Shown: positions 1 to 8,644, counted from the first letter of the stretch. The stretch: 64,000 bases of DNA from Miltoncostaeales bacterium (GCA_030833665.1 JAURGT010000001.1:1-64000); one strand, 5' to 3'. Notes: a model not told the origin generated them from the letters alone. Made by a program: numbers and translations.

Positions 1-516
1 CAGATAGCGATGTGAAGGAACTTCGGCGGGGGTGGCGGCTGGGGGCTGGCTCTGGCTGCCGAACTGAACGGTATGCCAGGACCCGCGCACCTGCTTGAGC
101 GCGGCCATGAGCGTGTCGCGGGTGACCCCCGCCGACTCCATGGCCTGCCTCGCCGGGCCCGGCTCCTCGACCAGGGCCAGGAGCAGGTGCTCGGTGCTGA
201 TGTACTCGTCGGTGAGGGCCTCGGCCTCCGTGCCGGCCTTCCTCACCACAGCCTTGAAGGCAGGCGAGAACTCCACGGTCACGTTCGCCCCGCTGACGGT
301 GGGGCGAGCCTCGACCGCGGCCTGGGCCGCAGCGCGGAGCGCAGCCGGATTCGCGCCGGCGCGCTCGACGATCGGCTGCACCACGCCCTCCGGCTGGTCG
401 AGCAGGCAGAGCAGCAGGTGCTCGGGCTCGACCAGCTGGTTCCCGCGCGTCTCCGCGAGGGCCTGGGCTGCCCCGAGGGCCTCTGCGGCGCGCTCAGTGG
501 GCTTGTCTACGGGCAT
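1..516 (-). CDS. clpB: Clp N-terminal domain protein, probably ClpB disaggregase (3' part outside window)
   Basis: The visible 172 codons encode a Clp N domain with its two internal repeats, marked by the similar helices EPEHLLLCLLDQ near residue 32 and STEHLLLALVEE near residue 108. In ClpB this domain receives aggregated substrates for the AAA+ rings, working with DnaK. The ATG overlaps the hspR stop (TAATG) and a good Shine-Dalgarno (GAGGAGG) lies upstream, so it is the last visible gene of the dnaK operon. The reading frame runs off the window edge, so no ATPase domain can be seen. After residue 145 the sequence turns into a Ser/Gln/Pro-rich stretch instead of the usual ClpB linker. It could therefore be ClpB with an odd linker, a ClpC-like protein or a stand-alone Clp N protein. 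Confidence 0.72.
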   Translation of the reverse strand, partial: MPVDKPTERAAEALGAAQALAETRGNQLVEPEHLLLCLLDQPEGVVQPIVERAGANPAALRAAAQAAVEARPTVSGANVTVEFSPAFKAVVRKAGTEAEALTDEYISTEHLLLALVEEPGPARQAMESAGVTRDTLMAALKQVRGSWHTVQFGSQSQPPAATPAEVPSHRYL

Positions 517-989
517 TAACTGGACCTCCTCGGGTCTCGTGGATCTGTGACGCGGGGCACCGGGCGGAGCCCCGCGGGAATTACCGTCTTGATGGGCACG
601 GCGGGCGGACCCGACGTGCGGCGCACGTGCACGATCTCCGTGGACATCGCCCGCCGTGAGGCGTCGATGGCCCGCTCGTGCTCGGCCATGCGGACCTGCA
701 TCTCGCGCTCGAGCTCGCGCACGCGGCGCATGGCCGTGTCGAGCTGCTGCTCGAGCGCGAGCACGCGCTCGATGCCGGCCAGGTTGAGCCCCCTCTCGCC
801 CAACGCCTGGATGCGGCGCAGCCGCGCGAGGTCGGCCTCGGAGTACAGGCGGGTGCGGCCCTTCGTGCGACCGGGCTGAACCAGCCCCCGGCGCTCGTAC
901 ATGCGCAGGGTCTGCGGGTGCATGCCGGCCATCTCGGCGGCGACGCCGATCATGAACACCGGCCGCGTCTCGTCGCGCTCAGGGCTCAT
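516..989 (-). CDS. hspR: HspR, MerR-family heat-shock repressor
   Basis: The protein has 157 residues. An N-terminal MerR winged helix (motifs [14 protein letters not shown] and [12 protein letters not shown]) is followed by a coiled-coil-like Glu/Arg-rich helix. HspR represses dnaK operons in actinobacteria by binding HAIR inverted repeats with DnaK as co-repressor, and a HAIR-like site is present upstream of dnaK here at 4653-4673. The ATG overlaps the dnaJ stop (ATGA) and its own TAA overlaps the clp start, so it is translationally coupled on both sides. The C-terminal tail after about residue 110 is Pro/Arg-rich and less conserved. The assignment is firm. Confidence 0.93.
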   Translation of the reverse strand: MSPERDETRPVFMIGVAAEMAGMHPQTLRMYERRGLVQPGRTKGRTRLYSEADLARLRRIQALGERGLNLAGIERVLALEQQLDTAMRRVRELEREMQVRMAEHERAIDASRRAMSTEIVHVRRTSGPPAVPIKTVIPAGLRPVPRVTDPRDPRRSS

Positions 990-2086
990 CGGAAGAGCTT
1001 CTCCCTCGGGTCGGCGCCGTCGAGCGCCGCGAAGGCCTCGAGGGCCTCCTTCTGCTCGTCGCTGAGCGATGACGGCACGGCGAGCCTGAGCTTCGCGAGG
1101 AGCGATCCGTTGCCTGATCCGTTGAGCTTGGGGGCGCCCTTGCCGGGAACCCGCAGCGTGCGGCCATCCTGGCTGCCCGCAGGCACGGTGATCTTCACCC
1201 GGCCGTCGAGCGTGGGCACCTCGATCTTCGCGCCAAGCGCCGCCTCGCTGAATGTGATGGGCACCTCCACCACGAGGTCGTCGCCCTTGCGGGTGAACAC
1301 CGGGCTCGGCATGACGCGCGTGATCACGTGCAGGTCGCCCGCCGGGCCACCGCGCATGCCGGCGCCGCCCTTGCCCTTGAGCTTGATGCGGGTGCCGTCC
1401 TTCGCTCCGGCCGGGATGCGCACGCGAATGCGCCGCTCGGCCGATCGCACGCCGGATCCGTGGCAGTCGGAGCAGGGGTCCTCGATGATGGTGCCGGCGC
1501 CGCCGCACTCGGGGCAGGTCTCGGGGATCGAGAAGCCGCCGATGTCGCGCCCCACCTGGCCGCGGCCATCGCAGGCAGTGCACAGGCGCGGGCTGGTGCC
1601 CGGCTTCGCGCCGGAGCCTGAGCACGTGGCGCAGGCCTCGGTCTTCTCGAGGGTCACCGGAACCTCGGCGCCGGCCATCGCCTGGTCGAACGACAGCGTC
1701 ACCTCCACCTCGAGGTCCTGGCCGCGCCGGGGCGCGGGCTCGCCGCGTCCACCACGGCGTCCGCCGCCGAACATCGACCCGAAGATGTCGCCGAGGTCGC
1801 CGAAGCCACCCGCCCCGGCGCCACCCGCGCCGCCGCCGTAGCCACCGCCGTAGCCGCCGCCCGTGCGGGCGAACTGGCGCTCGGCGTCGTACTCGCGGCG
1901 CTTCTCGGCGTCGGACAGCACGTCATGCGCGTGCGAGACCTCCTTGAACCGCTCCTCCGCGGATGCGTCATCCGGGTTGGCGTCGGGGTGGTACTTGCGC
2001 GCGAGTGCACGGTAGGCCTTCTTGATGGCCTCGTCGTCCGCGTCCTCGGTAACGCCGAGGACCGCATAGAGATCCTTGTCGTTCAG
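986..2086 (-). CDS. dnaJ: Chaperone protein DnaJ
   Basis: A full-length DnaJ of 366 residues. The J domain has its HPD at residues 33-35, then comes a Gly-rich linker with GGG/GYGGG runs. A zinc-finger region carries four CxxCxGxG-type motifs ([32 protein letters not shown]), followed by the two C-terminal substrate-binding domains. It stimulates DnaK ATPase and delivers substrates. The start is notable: the conserved N-terminus [11 protein letters not shown] is reached only from a CTG codon that overlaps the grpE stop (CTGA), preceded by a strong AGGGAGGGGG ribosome-binding site. No ATG, GTG or TTG is available at the right place. The stop overlaps hspR. Confidence 0.95.
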   Translation of the reverse strand: MNDKDLYAVLGVTEDADDEAIKKAYRALARKYHPDANPDDASAEERFKEVSHAHDVLSDAEKRREYDAERQFARTGGGYGGGYGGGAGGAGAGGFGDLGDIFGSMFGGGRRGGRGEPAPRRGQDLEVEVTLSFDQAMAGAEVPVTLEKTEACATCSGSGAKPGTSPRLCTACDGRGQVGRDIGGFSIPETCPECGGAGTIIEDPCSDCHGSGVRSAERRIRVRIPAGAKDGTRIKLKGKGGAGMRGGPAGDLHVITRVMPSPVFTRKGDDLVVEVPITFSEAALGAKIEVPTLDGRVKITVPAGSQDGRTLRVPGKGAPKLNGSGNGSLLAKLRLAVPSSLSDEQKEALEAFAALDGADPREKLFR

Positions 2087-2664
2087 TGGGTGCCCCCTCC
2101 CTGGGACACCACCACGCGCGCGGGCCGGATCACCGCGTCGGACATCCGGTAGCCGCGCTCCACCACCGCCACGACCGTGCCCTCCGGGTGATCCGGAGAG
2201 GGCACGCCCTGGACGGCCTCATGCACGTTGGGGTCGAAGGCCTCCCCGTGGGCGGGGATCTCCTCCACCCCCCTGCCCACGAGCAGGGCGCCCAACTGCT
2301 GCTTGACCATGTCGACGCCCGCGACGATGCCCTGGGCACCCTCGTCGCCCGCGGCCACGAGGGCCTCGAGCGCGCGCTCAAGGTTGTCGAGCACGGGCAG
2401 GAGCTCGCCCACAAGATCGCGCACGCCGGCCTCGGCCAGCATCGGGCGCTCGCGCTCCACGCGCTTGCGGTAGTTGTCGAAGTCGGCCCGGGTGCGCTGC
2501 AGCTGGTCGAGGTACTCGTCCCGCTCGGCGCTCACCCGCGCCAGGTCGTCGCCGGCGCCAGATGGCGCCGGCTGGTCAGCGCCCTCGGGACCCGGGGCAC
2601 CCGCCTCCGTGGCGGGCACCTCGGGCTCCTCGGGAGCGACGTCGTTGTCGGTTCGATCGGTCAA
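2083..2664 (-). CDS. grpE: GrpE nucleotide-exchange factor
   Basis: GrpE of 193 residues releases ADP from DnaK. The first 45 residues are acidic and Ala/Pro-rich, as in other actinobacterial GrpEs. A long coiled coil (about 45-105) and the C-terminal beta domain follow, with the family signature around [12 protein letters not shown] and [12 protein letters not shown]. It starts at a TTG 10 nt after the dnaK stop, with GGGGAA upstream, and ends overlapping the dnaJ start. It is the second gene of the heat-shock operon. Confidence 0.95.
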   Translation of the reverse strand: MTDRTDNDVAPEEPEVPATEAGAPGPEGADQPAPSGAGDDLARVSAERDEYLDQLQRTRADFDNYRKRVERERPMLAEAGVRDLVGELLPVLDNLERALEALVAAGDEGAQGIVAGVDMVKQQLGALLVGRGVEEIPAHGEAFDPNVHEAVQGVPSPDHPEGTVVAVVERGYRMSDAVIRPARVVVSQGGGTH

Positions 2665-2674
2665 CGGGATTCCC

Positions 2675-4570
2675 CTAGGCCTTCTGGGCCGGCTCGTCCT
2701 CGTCGATCACCTCGTAGTCCGCGTCCTCCACCGTCTCCTCGCCGGAGTCGCCCGCGCCCTGCTGCTCGGCGGCAGCGCGCTGGTACACCTGCTCAGACAC
2801 CTTGTGGAGCGCCTGGGTGACCTTCTCGGTGGCGGCCTCGATGGACGCCGCGTCCTCACCCGACTGGCTGGCACGGGCCTCCTGGATCGCCGACTCGAGC
2901 TCCGCCTTCAGGGCCTCGTCGACCTTGTCGCCGTGGTCCTTGAGCTGGCGCTCGGCCTCGTTCACGCGGGCCTCGCTCTGGTTGCGGGCGTCGGCCAGCG
3001 CGCGCAGGCGCTTGTCGTCGTCGGCGTGCGACTCAGCCTCATCGACCATGCGCTTGACCTCGTCGTCACTCAGCCCGGACGAGCTCTTGATCTCGATCTT
3101 CTGCTCATTGCCGGTCCCCCGGTCCTTCGCGGACACGTGCACGATGCCGTTGGCGTCGATGTCGAACGTGACCTCGATCTGCGGAGTGCCGCTCGGCGCG
3201 GCCGGGATGCCGGTCAGGTTGAAGCGACCCAGCGTGCGATTGAACGACGCCATCTCGCGCTCGCCCTGCAGCACGTGGATCTCCACCTGACTCTGGTTGT
3301 CCTCAGCCGTCGAGAAGACCTCGCTCTTCTTGGTCGGGATCGTGGTGTTGCGCTCGATGAGGCGCGTGAACACGCCGCCCTTGGTCTCGATGCCCAGCGA
3401 CAGCGGGGTCACGTCGAGGAGCAGGACGTCCTTCACGTCGCCCGCGAGCACGCCGGCCTGGATGGCGGCGCCGACGGCCACCACCTCGTCCGGGTTCACG
3501 CCCTTGTGCGGGTCCTTGCCCGTCACCTCCTTCACGCGCTCCTGCACCGCGGGCATGCGGGTCATGCCGCCCACGAGCACCACGTGGTCGATGTCGGCAC
3601 CGGTCACGCCGGCGTCCTCGAGCGCCTGCTTCGTCGGCCCCTCGAGGCGCGTGAGCAGGTCGTGCGTGAGCTCCTCGAACTTGGCGCGGTTGAGCGACAG
3701 GTCGAGGTGCTTCGGGCCGGAGGCGTCCGCCGTGATGAACGGCAGGTTGATCTGCGCGCTCGTCGTGGTGGACAGCTCGATCTTCGCCTTCTCGGCCGCC
3801 TCGTAGAGGCGCTGGAGCGCCATGGCGTCCTGGCTCAGGTCGATGCCCTGGCTCGCCTTGAACTCGGCGACCATCCAGTCGACGACCGCCTTGTCGAAGT
3901 TGTCGCCGCCCAGGTGGTTGTCGCCGTTGGTCGACTTCACCTGGAACACGCCGTCGCCGATCTCGAGGATCGACACGTCGAACGTGCCGCCGCCCAGGTC
4001 GAAGACCAGGATCGTCTGCTCGTTCTCCTTGTCGAGCCCGTAGGCCAGCGCGGCCGCGGTGGGCTCGTTGATGATGCGCTTCACCTCGAGGCCGGCGATG
4101 GTGCCGGCATCCTTGGTGGCCTGGCGCTGGGCGTCGTTGAAGTACGCGGGCACGGTGATGACCGCGCCGTCGACCTCCTCGCCCAGGAACGCCTCGGCGT
4201 CCTGCTTGATCTTCTGCAGGATCATCGCGCTGATCTCCTGCGGCGACCACTCCTTGTCGCCCGCCTTCACGCGCACGTCACCGCTGGGGCCGGGGACGAC
4301 CTCGTACGGGACGATGGTCTGCTCCTCCGACACCTCGTTGGTGTCGCGCCCCATGAAGCGCTTGACGCTGAACACGGTGTTCTGCGGGTTGGTCACCGCC
4401 TGCCGGCGCGCGACGGCGCCCACAAGGCGCTCGCCCTGCGGGGTGAACGCGACGACCGACGGGGTCGTGCGACCGCCCTCCGCGTTGGGGATGACCTCGG
4501 GCTCGCCGCCCGTGAGCACGGCCATGGCCGAGTTGGTGGTTCCGAGATCGATGCCGATCGTCTTGCCCAT
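2675..4570 (-). CDS. dnaK: Chaperone protein DnaK (Hsp70)
   Basis: Hsp70 of 631 residues. The ATPase domain opens with [13 protein letters not shown] and contains the phosphate-2 motif [14 protein letters not shown]. The substrate-binding domain includes [17 protein letters not shown], followed by the helical lid and an acidic tail ending [14 protein letters not shown]. It binds unfolded peptides in an ATP cycle with DnaJ and GrpE and, in actinobacteria, also serves as co-repressor for HspR. The ATG of MGKTIGID was chosen over upstream in-frame codons because it matches the family start and has AGGAGG upstream at a rather long spacing. It is the first gene of dnaK-grpE-dnaJ-hspR-clp. Confidence 0.97.
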   Translation of the reverse strand: MGKTIGIDLGTTNSAMAVLTGGEPEVIPNAEGGRTTPSVVAFTPQGERLVGAVARRQAVTNPQNTVFSVKRFMGRDTNEVSEEQTIVPYEVVPGPSGDVRVKAGDKEWSPQEISAMILQKIKQDAEAFLGEEVDGAVITVPAYFNDAQRQATKDAGTIAGLEVKRIINEPTAAALAYGLDKENEQTILVFDLGGGTFDVSILEIGDGVFQVKSTNGDNHLGGDNFDKAVVDWMVAEFKASQGIDLSQDAMALQRLYEAAEKAKIELSTTTSAQINLPFITADASGPKHLDLSLNRAKFEELTHDLLTRLEGPTKQALEDAGVTGADIDHVVLVGGMTRMPAVQERVKEVTGKDPHKGVNPDEVVAVGAAIQAGVLAGDVKDVLLLDVTPLSLGIETKGGVFTRLIERNTTIPTKKSEVFSTAEDNQSQVEIHVLQGEREMASFNRTLGRFNLTGIPAAPSGTPQIEVTFDIDANGIVHVSAKDRGTGNEQKIEIKSSSGLSDDEVKRMVDEAESHADDDKRLRALADARNQSEARVNEAERQLKDHGDKVDEALKAELESAIQEARASQSGEDAASIEAATEKVTQALHKVSEQVYQRAAAEQQGAGDSGEETVEDADYEVIDEDEPAQKA

Positions 4571-4652
4571 GAAAGAAATTGCCTCCTGATGCGTTGCGTG
4601 GAAATGGCCCGGTTCGTTCCGGGCCGGTCTGATCACGAGGGGTATCCAACAA

Positions 4653-4673
4653 CATGAGTCGTTCCATATCAAG
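4653..4673 (-). promoter_or_regulatory. HAIR-like operator (HspR site) upstream of dnaK
   Basis: On the minus strand the sequence reads CTTGATA, a 7-nt spacer, then ACTCATG. This matches the actinobacterial HAIR consensus CTTGAGT-N7-ACTCAAG at 11 of 14 positions with the exact spacer. TTGATA within it could also serve as a -35 element, with a weak TTGGAT 17 nt further on, so HspR bound here would block the dnaK promoter. It lies about 83 nt before the dnaK ATG. Confidence 0.75.
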
Positions 4674-4714
4674 TCATCTGCGTTATGACTCAGTAAGGTC
4701 GAGCGACACGCCGA

Positions 4715-4798
4715 ACCCCGGTGTCAGGCACTTAACCGAACCGCCTGCACCCCGTCGCGGCAGGCAGTCCCCTTCGGTTAAGTGCCTGACACCGGGGT
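4715..4798. repeat. Perfect 26-bp inverted repeat, REP-like palindrome
   Basis: Two exact 26-bp arms (4715-4740 and 4773-4798) enclose a 32-nt loop that itself has a GCCTGC/GCAGGC stem (4743-4748 with 4760-4765). The arm core GTGTCAGGCACTT is unlike the surrounding sequence. It stands between the bioY terminator and the dnaK promoter, outside any gene. I read it as a REP/RAYT-like or other mobile palindromic element rather than a simple terminator, because the arms are very long and have no T tract. Only one copy was noticed in this window. Confidence 0.6.
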
Positions 4799-4814
4799 CT
4801 GGTGGCACCAACGC

Positions 4815-4841
4815 GAAAGGGCCCGCTCGGCAGGCCCTTTC
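4815..4841 (-). terminator. Terminator-like hairpin downstream of bioY
   Basis: A 9-bp stem GAAAGGGCC/GGCCCTTTC with a 9-nt loop, starting 43 nt after the bioY stop. On the minus strand the right arm ends in a short T run (CCCTTTC). It would separate bioY from the dnaK operon. Confidence 0.6.
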
Positions 4842-4883
4842 TGGTGCTACGAGCGCCCCCGGCTCAGGGGCAGGATGCCAGCG

Positions 4884-5540
4884 CTACAGGATTCCGGCGG
4901 GCGGGCCATCCTCTTCACGGTCCTTGCCGAAGCCCGTGCGCTGCAGCAGCGCCCAGCCGGCCGGAAGGATCGCCGCCACGATGGCGAGCTTGAGCAGGTC
5001 GCCCAGGATGAACGGCTGCACGCCGAGCTCGTACGCCTGGGACCAGCCAAGGTTCACGCCGTCGCCGGCCGGCGACCAGTTGGCCAGCCACGGCACGCCG
5101 ATGGCATAGATGAGCACGTTGCCGAGCAGCAGGACGCCGATCATCGACACCACGCGCCGGTCGGCACCGCGCTCGCAGAGCCAGCCCACGACCCCAGCGG
5201 CGAGTATGAAGCCGACGATGTAGCCGCCCGTGGCCCCGGTGATGATGTCCCAGCCCCCGGCCTGCTCGCTGAAGATCGGCGCGCCCAGCGCACCGATGGC
5301 GAAGTACACGGCGAGCGAGAGAGCGCCGCGGAGCGCCCCCAGCATCCCGCCGACAAGAAGGACGGCGAGCGTCTGGCCCGTGAACGGCACTGGATACCAG
5401 GGGATCGAGACCTGGGCCAGCAGCGACACCAGGGCGGTGCCGGCGAGGATGAGCAGGATGTCGCGGGCGAGAGTGCTTGACCGGGTCTGGCCGCGAGGGA
5501 TGACGCGATCGACGATCGCCCCGTAGCGAACTGCATGCAT
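4884..5540 (-). CDS. bioY: BioY, substrate-binding (S) component of a biotin ECF transporter
   Basis: A membrane protein of 218 residues with about six hydrophobic helices. BioY-type motifs include PWYPVPFTGQTLAVLLVGG, a Gly-rich loop GATGGYIVGF and GVQPFILGDLLKLAIVA near the end. It binds biotin and imports it alone or with an EcfA/EcfT module. No ATPase gene is adjacent. An EcfT-like gene lies at 59.5-60.4 kb but is not linked to it. The ATG has AAGGAG about 10 nt upstream. It is transcribed away from phoU and ends before a terminator-like hairpin. Confidence 0.92.
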   Translation of the reverse strand: MHAVRYGAIVDRVIPRGQTRSSTLARDILLILAGTALVSLLAQVSIPWYPVPFTGQTLAVLLVGGMLGALRGALSLAVYFAIGALGAPIFSEQAGGWDIITGATGGYIVGFILAAGVVGWLCERGADRRVVSMIGVLLLGNVLIYAIGVPWLANWSPAGDGVNLGWSQAYELGVQPFILGDLLKLAIVAAILPAGWALLQRTGFGKDREEDGPPAGIL

Positions 5541-5621
5541 TCGGCGGAACTCCTTGGGAAACGGCGTGTCTCGGTGATGTTACCGAGTGCGTGACAGGCA
5601 GGGACCGGCGCCTCGGTGTCA

Positions 5622-5627
5622 TACACT
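5622..5627 (+). promoter_or_regulatory. -10 element TACACT for phoU, leaderless
   Basis: TACACT ends 6 nt before the ATG at 5634, so transcription would begin at or next to the start codon. No Shine-Dalgarno is seen, in keeping with a leaderless mRNA. Confidence 0.5.
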
Positions 5628-5633
5628 CGTTGC

Positions 5634-6290
5634 ATGGCAACGGAGCCCGCAAGCGGGATTGGCGGCGGCATCGATCAGCTGCGGGGCGGCATGATCGAGG
5701 TCGCGAGCGTCATCGTGGGCCAGGTGGAGCGCGCCGTGGATGCCTGGGAGAACCAGGACCACGCCGCGGCCTCCGCGGTGATCGCCGGCGACGACGAGGT
5801 GGATGCGCGCTGCAAGGACCTCGAGCGCCTGGCATTCGACCTGGTGCTGCTGCAGGCGCCGAAGGCCCACGACCTGCGCCTCATCCACACGGGGCTCATC
5901 ATCACCGTCGCGCTCGAGCGGGTTGGCGACCTCGCGGTGGCCATCGCCCGCCGCGTGGAGGCCATGGAGCCCTCACGGCCCATTCCCGAGGTCGATGCCC
6001 TGATCAAGCGCATGGAGCCGCGCGCCATCAGCGCCCTCTCGCAGGCCGTCCAGGCGTTCGCCCGCGAGGACACCGGCCTCGCCATCGTGGCCAGGTCGGA
6101 CGCCCGCAGCGTGCAGGACCTCCTCGAGGGCGTGATGCAGGCGGCCTCGCAGCATGCCGCCGACCAGGACAGCGCCCCATGGCTGGCCAGTGCAGTGCTG
6201 CTCGCCCGCCACCTCGAGCGGGTGTCCAACAACGCGGCCGAGATCGCCGGCCGCGTGAGGTTCGTCGCCGAGGGCGGCGACCCGATCTAG
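5634..6290 (+). CDS. phoU: PhoU-family phosphate-signalling protein
   Basis: About 218 residues, entirely alpha-helical. It has two PhoU three-helix repeats, seen in the paired patterns LERVGDLAVAIARRV near residue 98 and HLERVSNNAAEIAGRV near residue 194. PhoU proteins link the Pst phosphate transporter to its sensor kinase and dampen phosphate uptake. No pst, phoR or phoB genes are nearby, so its partner is not shown by context. A GTG at 5616 would add six residues. I prefer the ATG because a -10 hexamer sits just before it. Confidence 0.88.
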   Translation: MATEPASGIGGGIDQLRGGMIEVASVIVGQVERAVDAWENQDHAAASAVIAGDDEVDARCKDLERLAFDLVLLQAPKAHDLRLIHTGLIITVALERVGDLAVAIARRVEAMEPSRPIPEVDALIKRMEPRAISALSQAVQAFAREDTGLAIVARSDARSVQDLLEGVMQAASQHAADQDSAPWLASAVLLARHLERVSNNAAEIAGRVRFVAEGGDPI

Positions 6291-6296
6291 CCGGGC

Positions 6297-6314
6297 CGCC
6301 GCCCTCAGGCGGCG
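6297..6314. terminator. Hairpin between convergent genes
   Basis: A 7-bp GC stem CGCCGCC/GGCGGCG with a CTCA loop, 6 nt after the phoU stop and before the stop of the convergent secreted-protein gene. There is no T tract, so its terminator role is tentative. Confidence 0.45.
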
Positions 6315-6329
6315 TCATCCCCTACGCGG

Positions 6330-6968
6330 CTAGCACTGCACCGTGAGGTGGAACGGAATGGCGGTGGCCCCGCCGGTGCTGTCGAAGGTGTTCACCACGA
6401 CCTGCGTGTTCGTGGTGCCGGGCTGCACATTCACCTCGCCAGCGACCACCGCGGCACCGGCTGTCGCCTCGCCGATCGTGGCCTGGTACGAGCACTGGCT
6501 GACGTTGTTGGCGAAGGTCACCGTGTAGGTCGCCGGCGCCGTCGTCAGCGCGGACGTCGTGCCCGCAGTGGCGCGCGCGATCGCCCCGGTGGTGCCGACG
6601 ACCGCGAAGTACGCCGGGTTCGACAACTGCGCAGGCGTGACGGCGCCATTGGCGATCTTCGCCGTGGTGATCGCCTGATTGGCGATCTGCGCCGTGGTCC
6701 AGCCCTGGCCAGCACCTGCGACCCTGCTCAGCGGCGTCACGCCATTCGCGCCGGTGTTGGCGGCGTCGGTGGCCGTGGTGCGGATGGGCGCCAGGTAGTT
6801 CAGCGATGAGTTGGAGCGCTTCACCGCTGCCTGCGAGATGCGCTGGTTGATGAGCAGCTGCTGGCTCGTCGTGTTGGCGTTCTCGCTGGCGGCGGTGCCG
6901 GACCCGACGAGCACGGCAGCAGCGCCAAGGACCGCCACCGATGCGATGGCAAAGGGATACACCTTCAT
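6330..6968 (-). CDS. Secreted protein of unknown function with AKI/AQI-type repeats
   Basis: A protein of 212 residues with an N-terminal signal peptide (MKVYPFAIASVAVLGAAAVL, cleavage likely after the Ala/Ser run). A helical stretch follows, then the motif AQIANQAITTAKIANGAV, a pattern common in bacterial and phage surface fibre proteins. The C-terminal beta-rich domain of about 100 residues has two Cys (CSYQ and the final TVQC) that may form a disulfide. The ATG at 6968 has GGAGG at good spacing, and a TAGGGT -10 lies further upstream. No catalytic motif is seen. It is probably a cell-surface or structural protein. Confidence 0.8.
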   Translation of the reverse strand: MKVYPFAIASVAVLGAAAVLVGSGTAASENANTTSQQLLINQRISQAAVKRSNSSLNYLAPIRTTATDAANTGANGVTPLSRVAGAGQGWTTAQIANQAITTAKIANGAVTPAQLSNPAYFAVVGTTGAIARATAGTTSALTTAPATYTVTFANNVSQCSYQATIGEATAGAAVVAGEVNVQPGTTNTQVVVNTFDSTGGATAIPFHLTVQC

Positions 6969-7005
6969 GAAGAGGCCTCCATGTGTTGGGGATGGGCCGC
7001 CAGAC

Positions 7006-7011
7006 ACCCTA
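7006..7011 (-). promoter_or_regulatory. -10 element TAGGGT for the secreted-protein gene
   Basis: TAGGGT on the minus strand, 37 nt before the ATG at 6968, leaves room for a short leader carrying the GGAGG site. Confidence 0.4.
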
Positions 7012-7107
7012 GGCCGGGCGGCGGGGGATCCCTAAGGCGATTTACGTAATCCTTGCAAGCGCGTTGCGGAACCGCCTGCTCATGCGGGGATTCCACCGCT
7101 CCGGTGC

Positions 7108-7113
7108 TAGCCT
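7108..7113 (+). promoter_or_regulatory. -10 element TAGCCT for the MetF-like gene
   Basis: TAGCCT ends 9 nt before the ATG at 7123. The surrounding GCTAGCCTGCTC is repeated exactly before dacB (about 25000-25011). The gene is probably leaderless. Confidence 0.5.
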
Positions 7114-7122
7114 GCTCCGTCT

Positions 7123-8043
7123 ATGAGCGCACCCACCCGCCTCGAAAGCGCCCTCGCGGACGGCCGTTTTGCCGTCACCAGTGAAATGGGCCCGCCGAAG
7201 AGCGCAGACCCGTCCGTCATTGCCGAGAAGGCCCGCCTGCTGGGGCCTGTGACCGATGCGGTCAACATCACCGACAACCAGACGGCGCAGTCGCGCATGT
7301 GCCCGCTGGCGTCGGGACGCATCGCGCTCGACAACGGCGCCGAGCCCGTGATGCAGATGACGGTGCGCGACCGCAACCGCATGGCGCTCACCAGCGACAT
7401 CCTGGGCGCGTCCGCCCTGGGCATCCACAACACCCTCTGCATGAGCGGCGACCCCATCCACATCGGCAACCACCCCGACGCCGCAGTGGTGAACGACATC
7501 GACACCATGGCGCTCCTGCGCCTGCAGGCGTCGCTGCGCAACGGCCGCTTCATGAACGAGGCCGAGGAGGAGCTCGCCGGCGAGCCGCCGCACCTCGTCA
7601 TCGGTGCCACCGCGCACCCCGCGGCCGACGACCCCGACGTGGAGATCTCGAAGATCCGCGCGAAGATGGAGGCTGGCGCCGACTTCTTCCAGACCCAGCT
7701 GGTGTACGAGCCCGAGCGCGTGTCCGCCTTCATGAGCCGCCTCGAGGCCGCCGACCTGCCCGCCATGCCGAAGCTGCTCATCGGCGTGGGCCCCTTCAAG
7801 CACCTGCGCATGGCCGAGCACATGCGCGACAAGGTGTGGGGCGTCACCGTGCCCGACGCGCTCATCACCCGCATGCAGCAGGCCGATGACGAGGGCGAGA
7901 CCGGCATGGACATCTGCGTGGAGGTCATCCAGGCGCTTCGCGAGATCCCCGGCGTCGCCGGCGTGCACGTGATGGCCATCGCATGGGAGTCGTCGGTGCC
8001 CGAGATCCTCTCGCGCGCCGGGCTCGTGGCCGCCGCGCGCTGA
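7123..8043 (+). CDS. Short methylenetetrahydrofolate reductase-family protein (MetF-like)
   Basis: A TIM-barrel protein of 306 residues in the MTHFR family, which reduces 5,10-methylene-THF to 5-methyl-THF using FAD. Family features are the N-terminal acidic motif VTSEMGPPKSAD (E at the catalytic Glu position), TDNQTAQSRM, the folate/flavin strand HNTLCMSGDPIHIGNHP and the GADFFQTQLVYEP strand. It resembles the shorter actinobacterial and anaerobe forms and lacks the eukaryotic regulatory domain. No methionine genes are adjacent. A small exported-protein gene follows 2 nt after its stop. A short, decayed copy of its last codons (SSVPEILSRAGL) is seen at 8645-8705. Confidence 0.85.
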   Translation: MSAPTRLESALADGRFAVTSEMGPPKSADPSVIAEKARLLGPVTDAVNITDNQTAQSRMCPLASGRIALDNGAEPVMQMTVRDRNRMALTSDILGASALGIHNTLCMSGDPIHIGNHPDAAVVNDIDTMALLRLQASLRNGRFMNEAEEELAGEPPHLVIGATAHPAADDPDVEISKIRAKMEAGADFFQTQLVYEPERVSAFMSRLEAADLPAMPKLLIGVGPFKHLRMAEHMRDKVWGVTVPDALITRMQQADDEGETGMDICVEVIQALREIPGVAGVHVMAIAWESSVPEILSRAGLVAAAR

Positions 8044-8045
8044 CG

Positions 8046-8504
8046 GTGCGGCGGGCCCTGCCGGCCGTCGCGGCCGTCGCGGCGCTGGGCCTCGCCGTCG
8101 GCACAGGTCCCGCGTCGGCCGCTGCCCCGCCACCCGTATTCACCCGTGCCTCGGCGACCGGCGGGCAGCTGTTCCGCGCATACTCCGACGCCCTCGTCGC
8201 CCGCGACAAAGCGCGGATCCGGGCCATCCTCGGCCCTTCGTTCATGATCCAGCGCGGCAACGGGTCATGGGCAAACCGCGCCACGTACCTGGCCGACCTG
8301 CCCGCCCTGCGCGACTACGCCCTCACGCAGGTGCACCAATCGCGGTCACGCGGGACCCTCACGATGGTGGGCCTGACGACCGCTGACCTCATGGTGGATG
8401 GCGTGCCGTTCCGGACAACTCCCGCGCCCATGATGGCGGTCTTCCGCTGGAGTGGCGGCAGGTGGTGGCTCGTGGCGCAGGGGAACTTCAACACCCCGAA
8501 GTAG
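8046..8504 (+). CDS. Exported SnoaL/NTF2-like protein
   Basis: About 152 residues from a GTG two nt after the MetF-like stop, so probably co-translated. The Ala-rich signal peptide RRALPAVAAVAALGLAV ends near ASAAAPP. The rest fits an NTF2-like (SnoaL/DUF4440) alpha+beta cone: a first helix around QLFRAYSDALVARDKARIRAIL, later strands, and a closing FRWSGGRWWLVAQGNFNT strand pair typical of that fold. Such domains bind small ligands or act as inhibitors, and nothing here identifies the ligand. The fold call is inferred from pattern, not from a catalytic motif. Confidence 0.7.
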   Translation: MRRALPAVAAVAALGLAVGTGPASAAAPPPVFTRASATGGQLFRAYSDALVARDKARIRAILGPSFMIQRGNGSWANRATYLADLPALRDYALTQVHQSRSRGTLTMVGLTTADLMVDGVPFRTTPAPMMAVFRWSGGRWWLVAQGNFNTPK

Positions 8505-8522
8505 CCCCACCGTTTTCCGGGG

Positions 8523-8644
8523 TCACTCCCCCGAATCGTCGCCGAAGAGGTCCCTGAGGTCTGCGGGGCCCGCGGATCCGTCGGCGAGCGCGATGACGAT
8601 GGCCATCCACACCACGTTGTCCGCCAGGTCCCCCGGCGCCGGCT
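8523..8644 (-). pseudogene. Decayed 3' fragment paralogous to the gene at 14519-15355
   Basis: The minus-strand frame encodes VVWMAIVIALADGSAG then ADLRDLFGDDSGE and a stop. The C-terminus of the protein encoded at 14519-15355 reads LWTAMVIVLAED and ends ADLGDLLEDDPA. Both the order and the acidic end match. No start or upstream conserved sequence is left, so it looks like the tail of a lost paralogue. Confidence 0.5.

Noticed and set aside
2474-4657. A 727-codon plus-strand ORF opposite grpE and dnaK
   Set aside because: It is the antisense shadow of dnaK in GC-rich DNA. Its composition (Arg/His/Leu/Val-rich) is typical of such shadows and no family motif is present.
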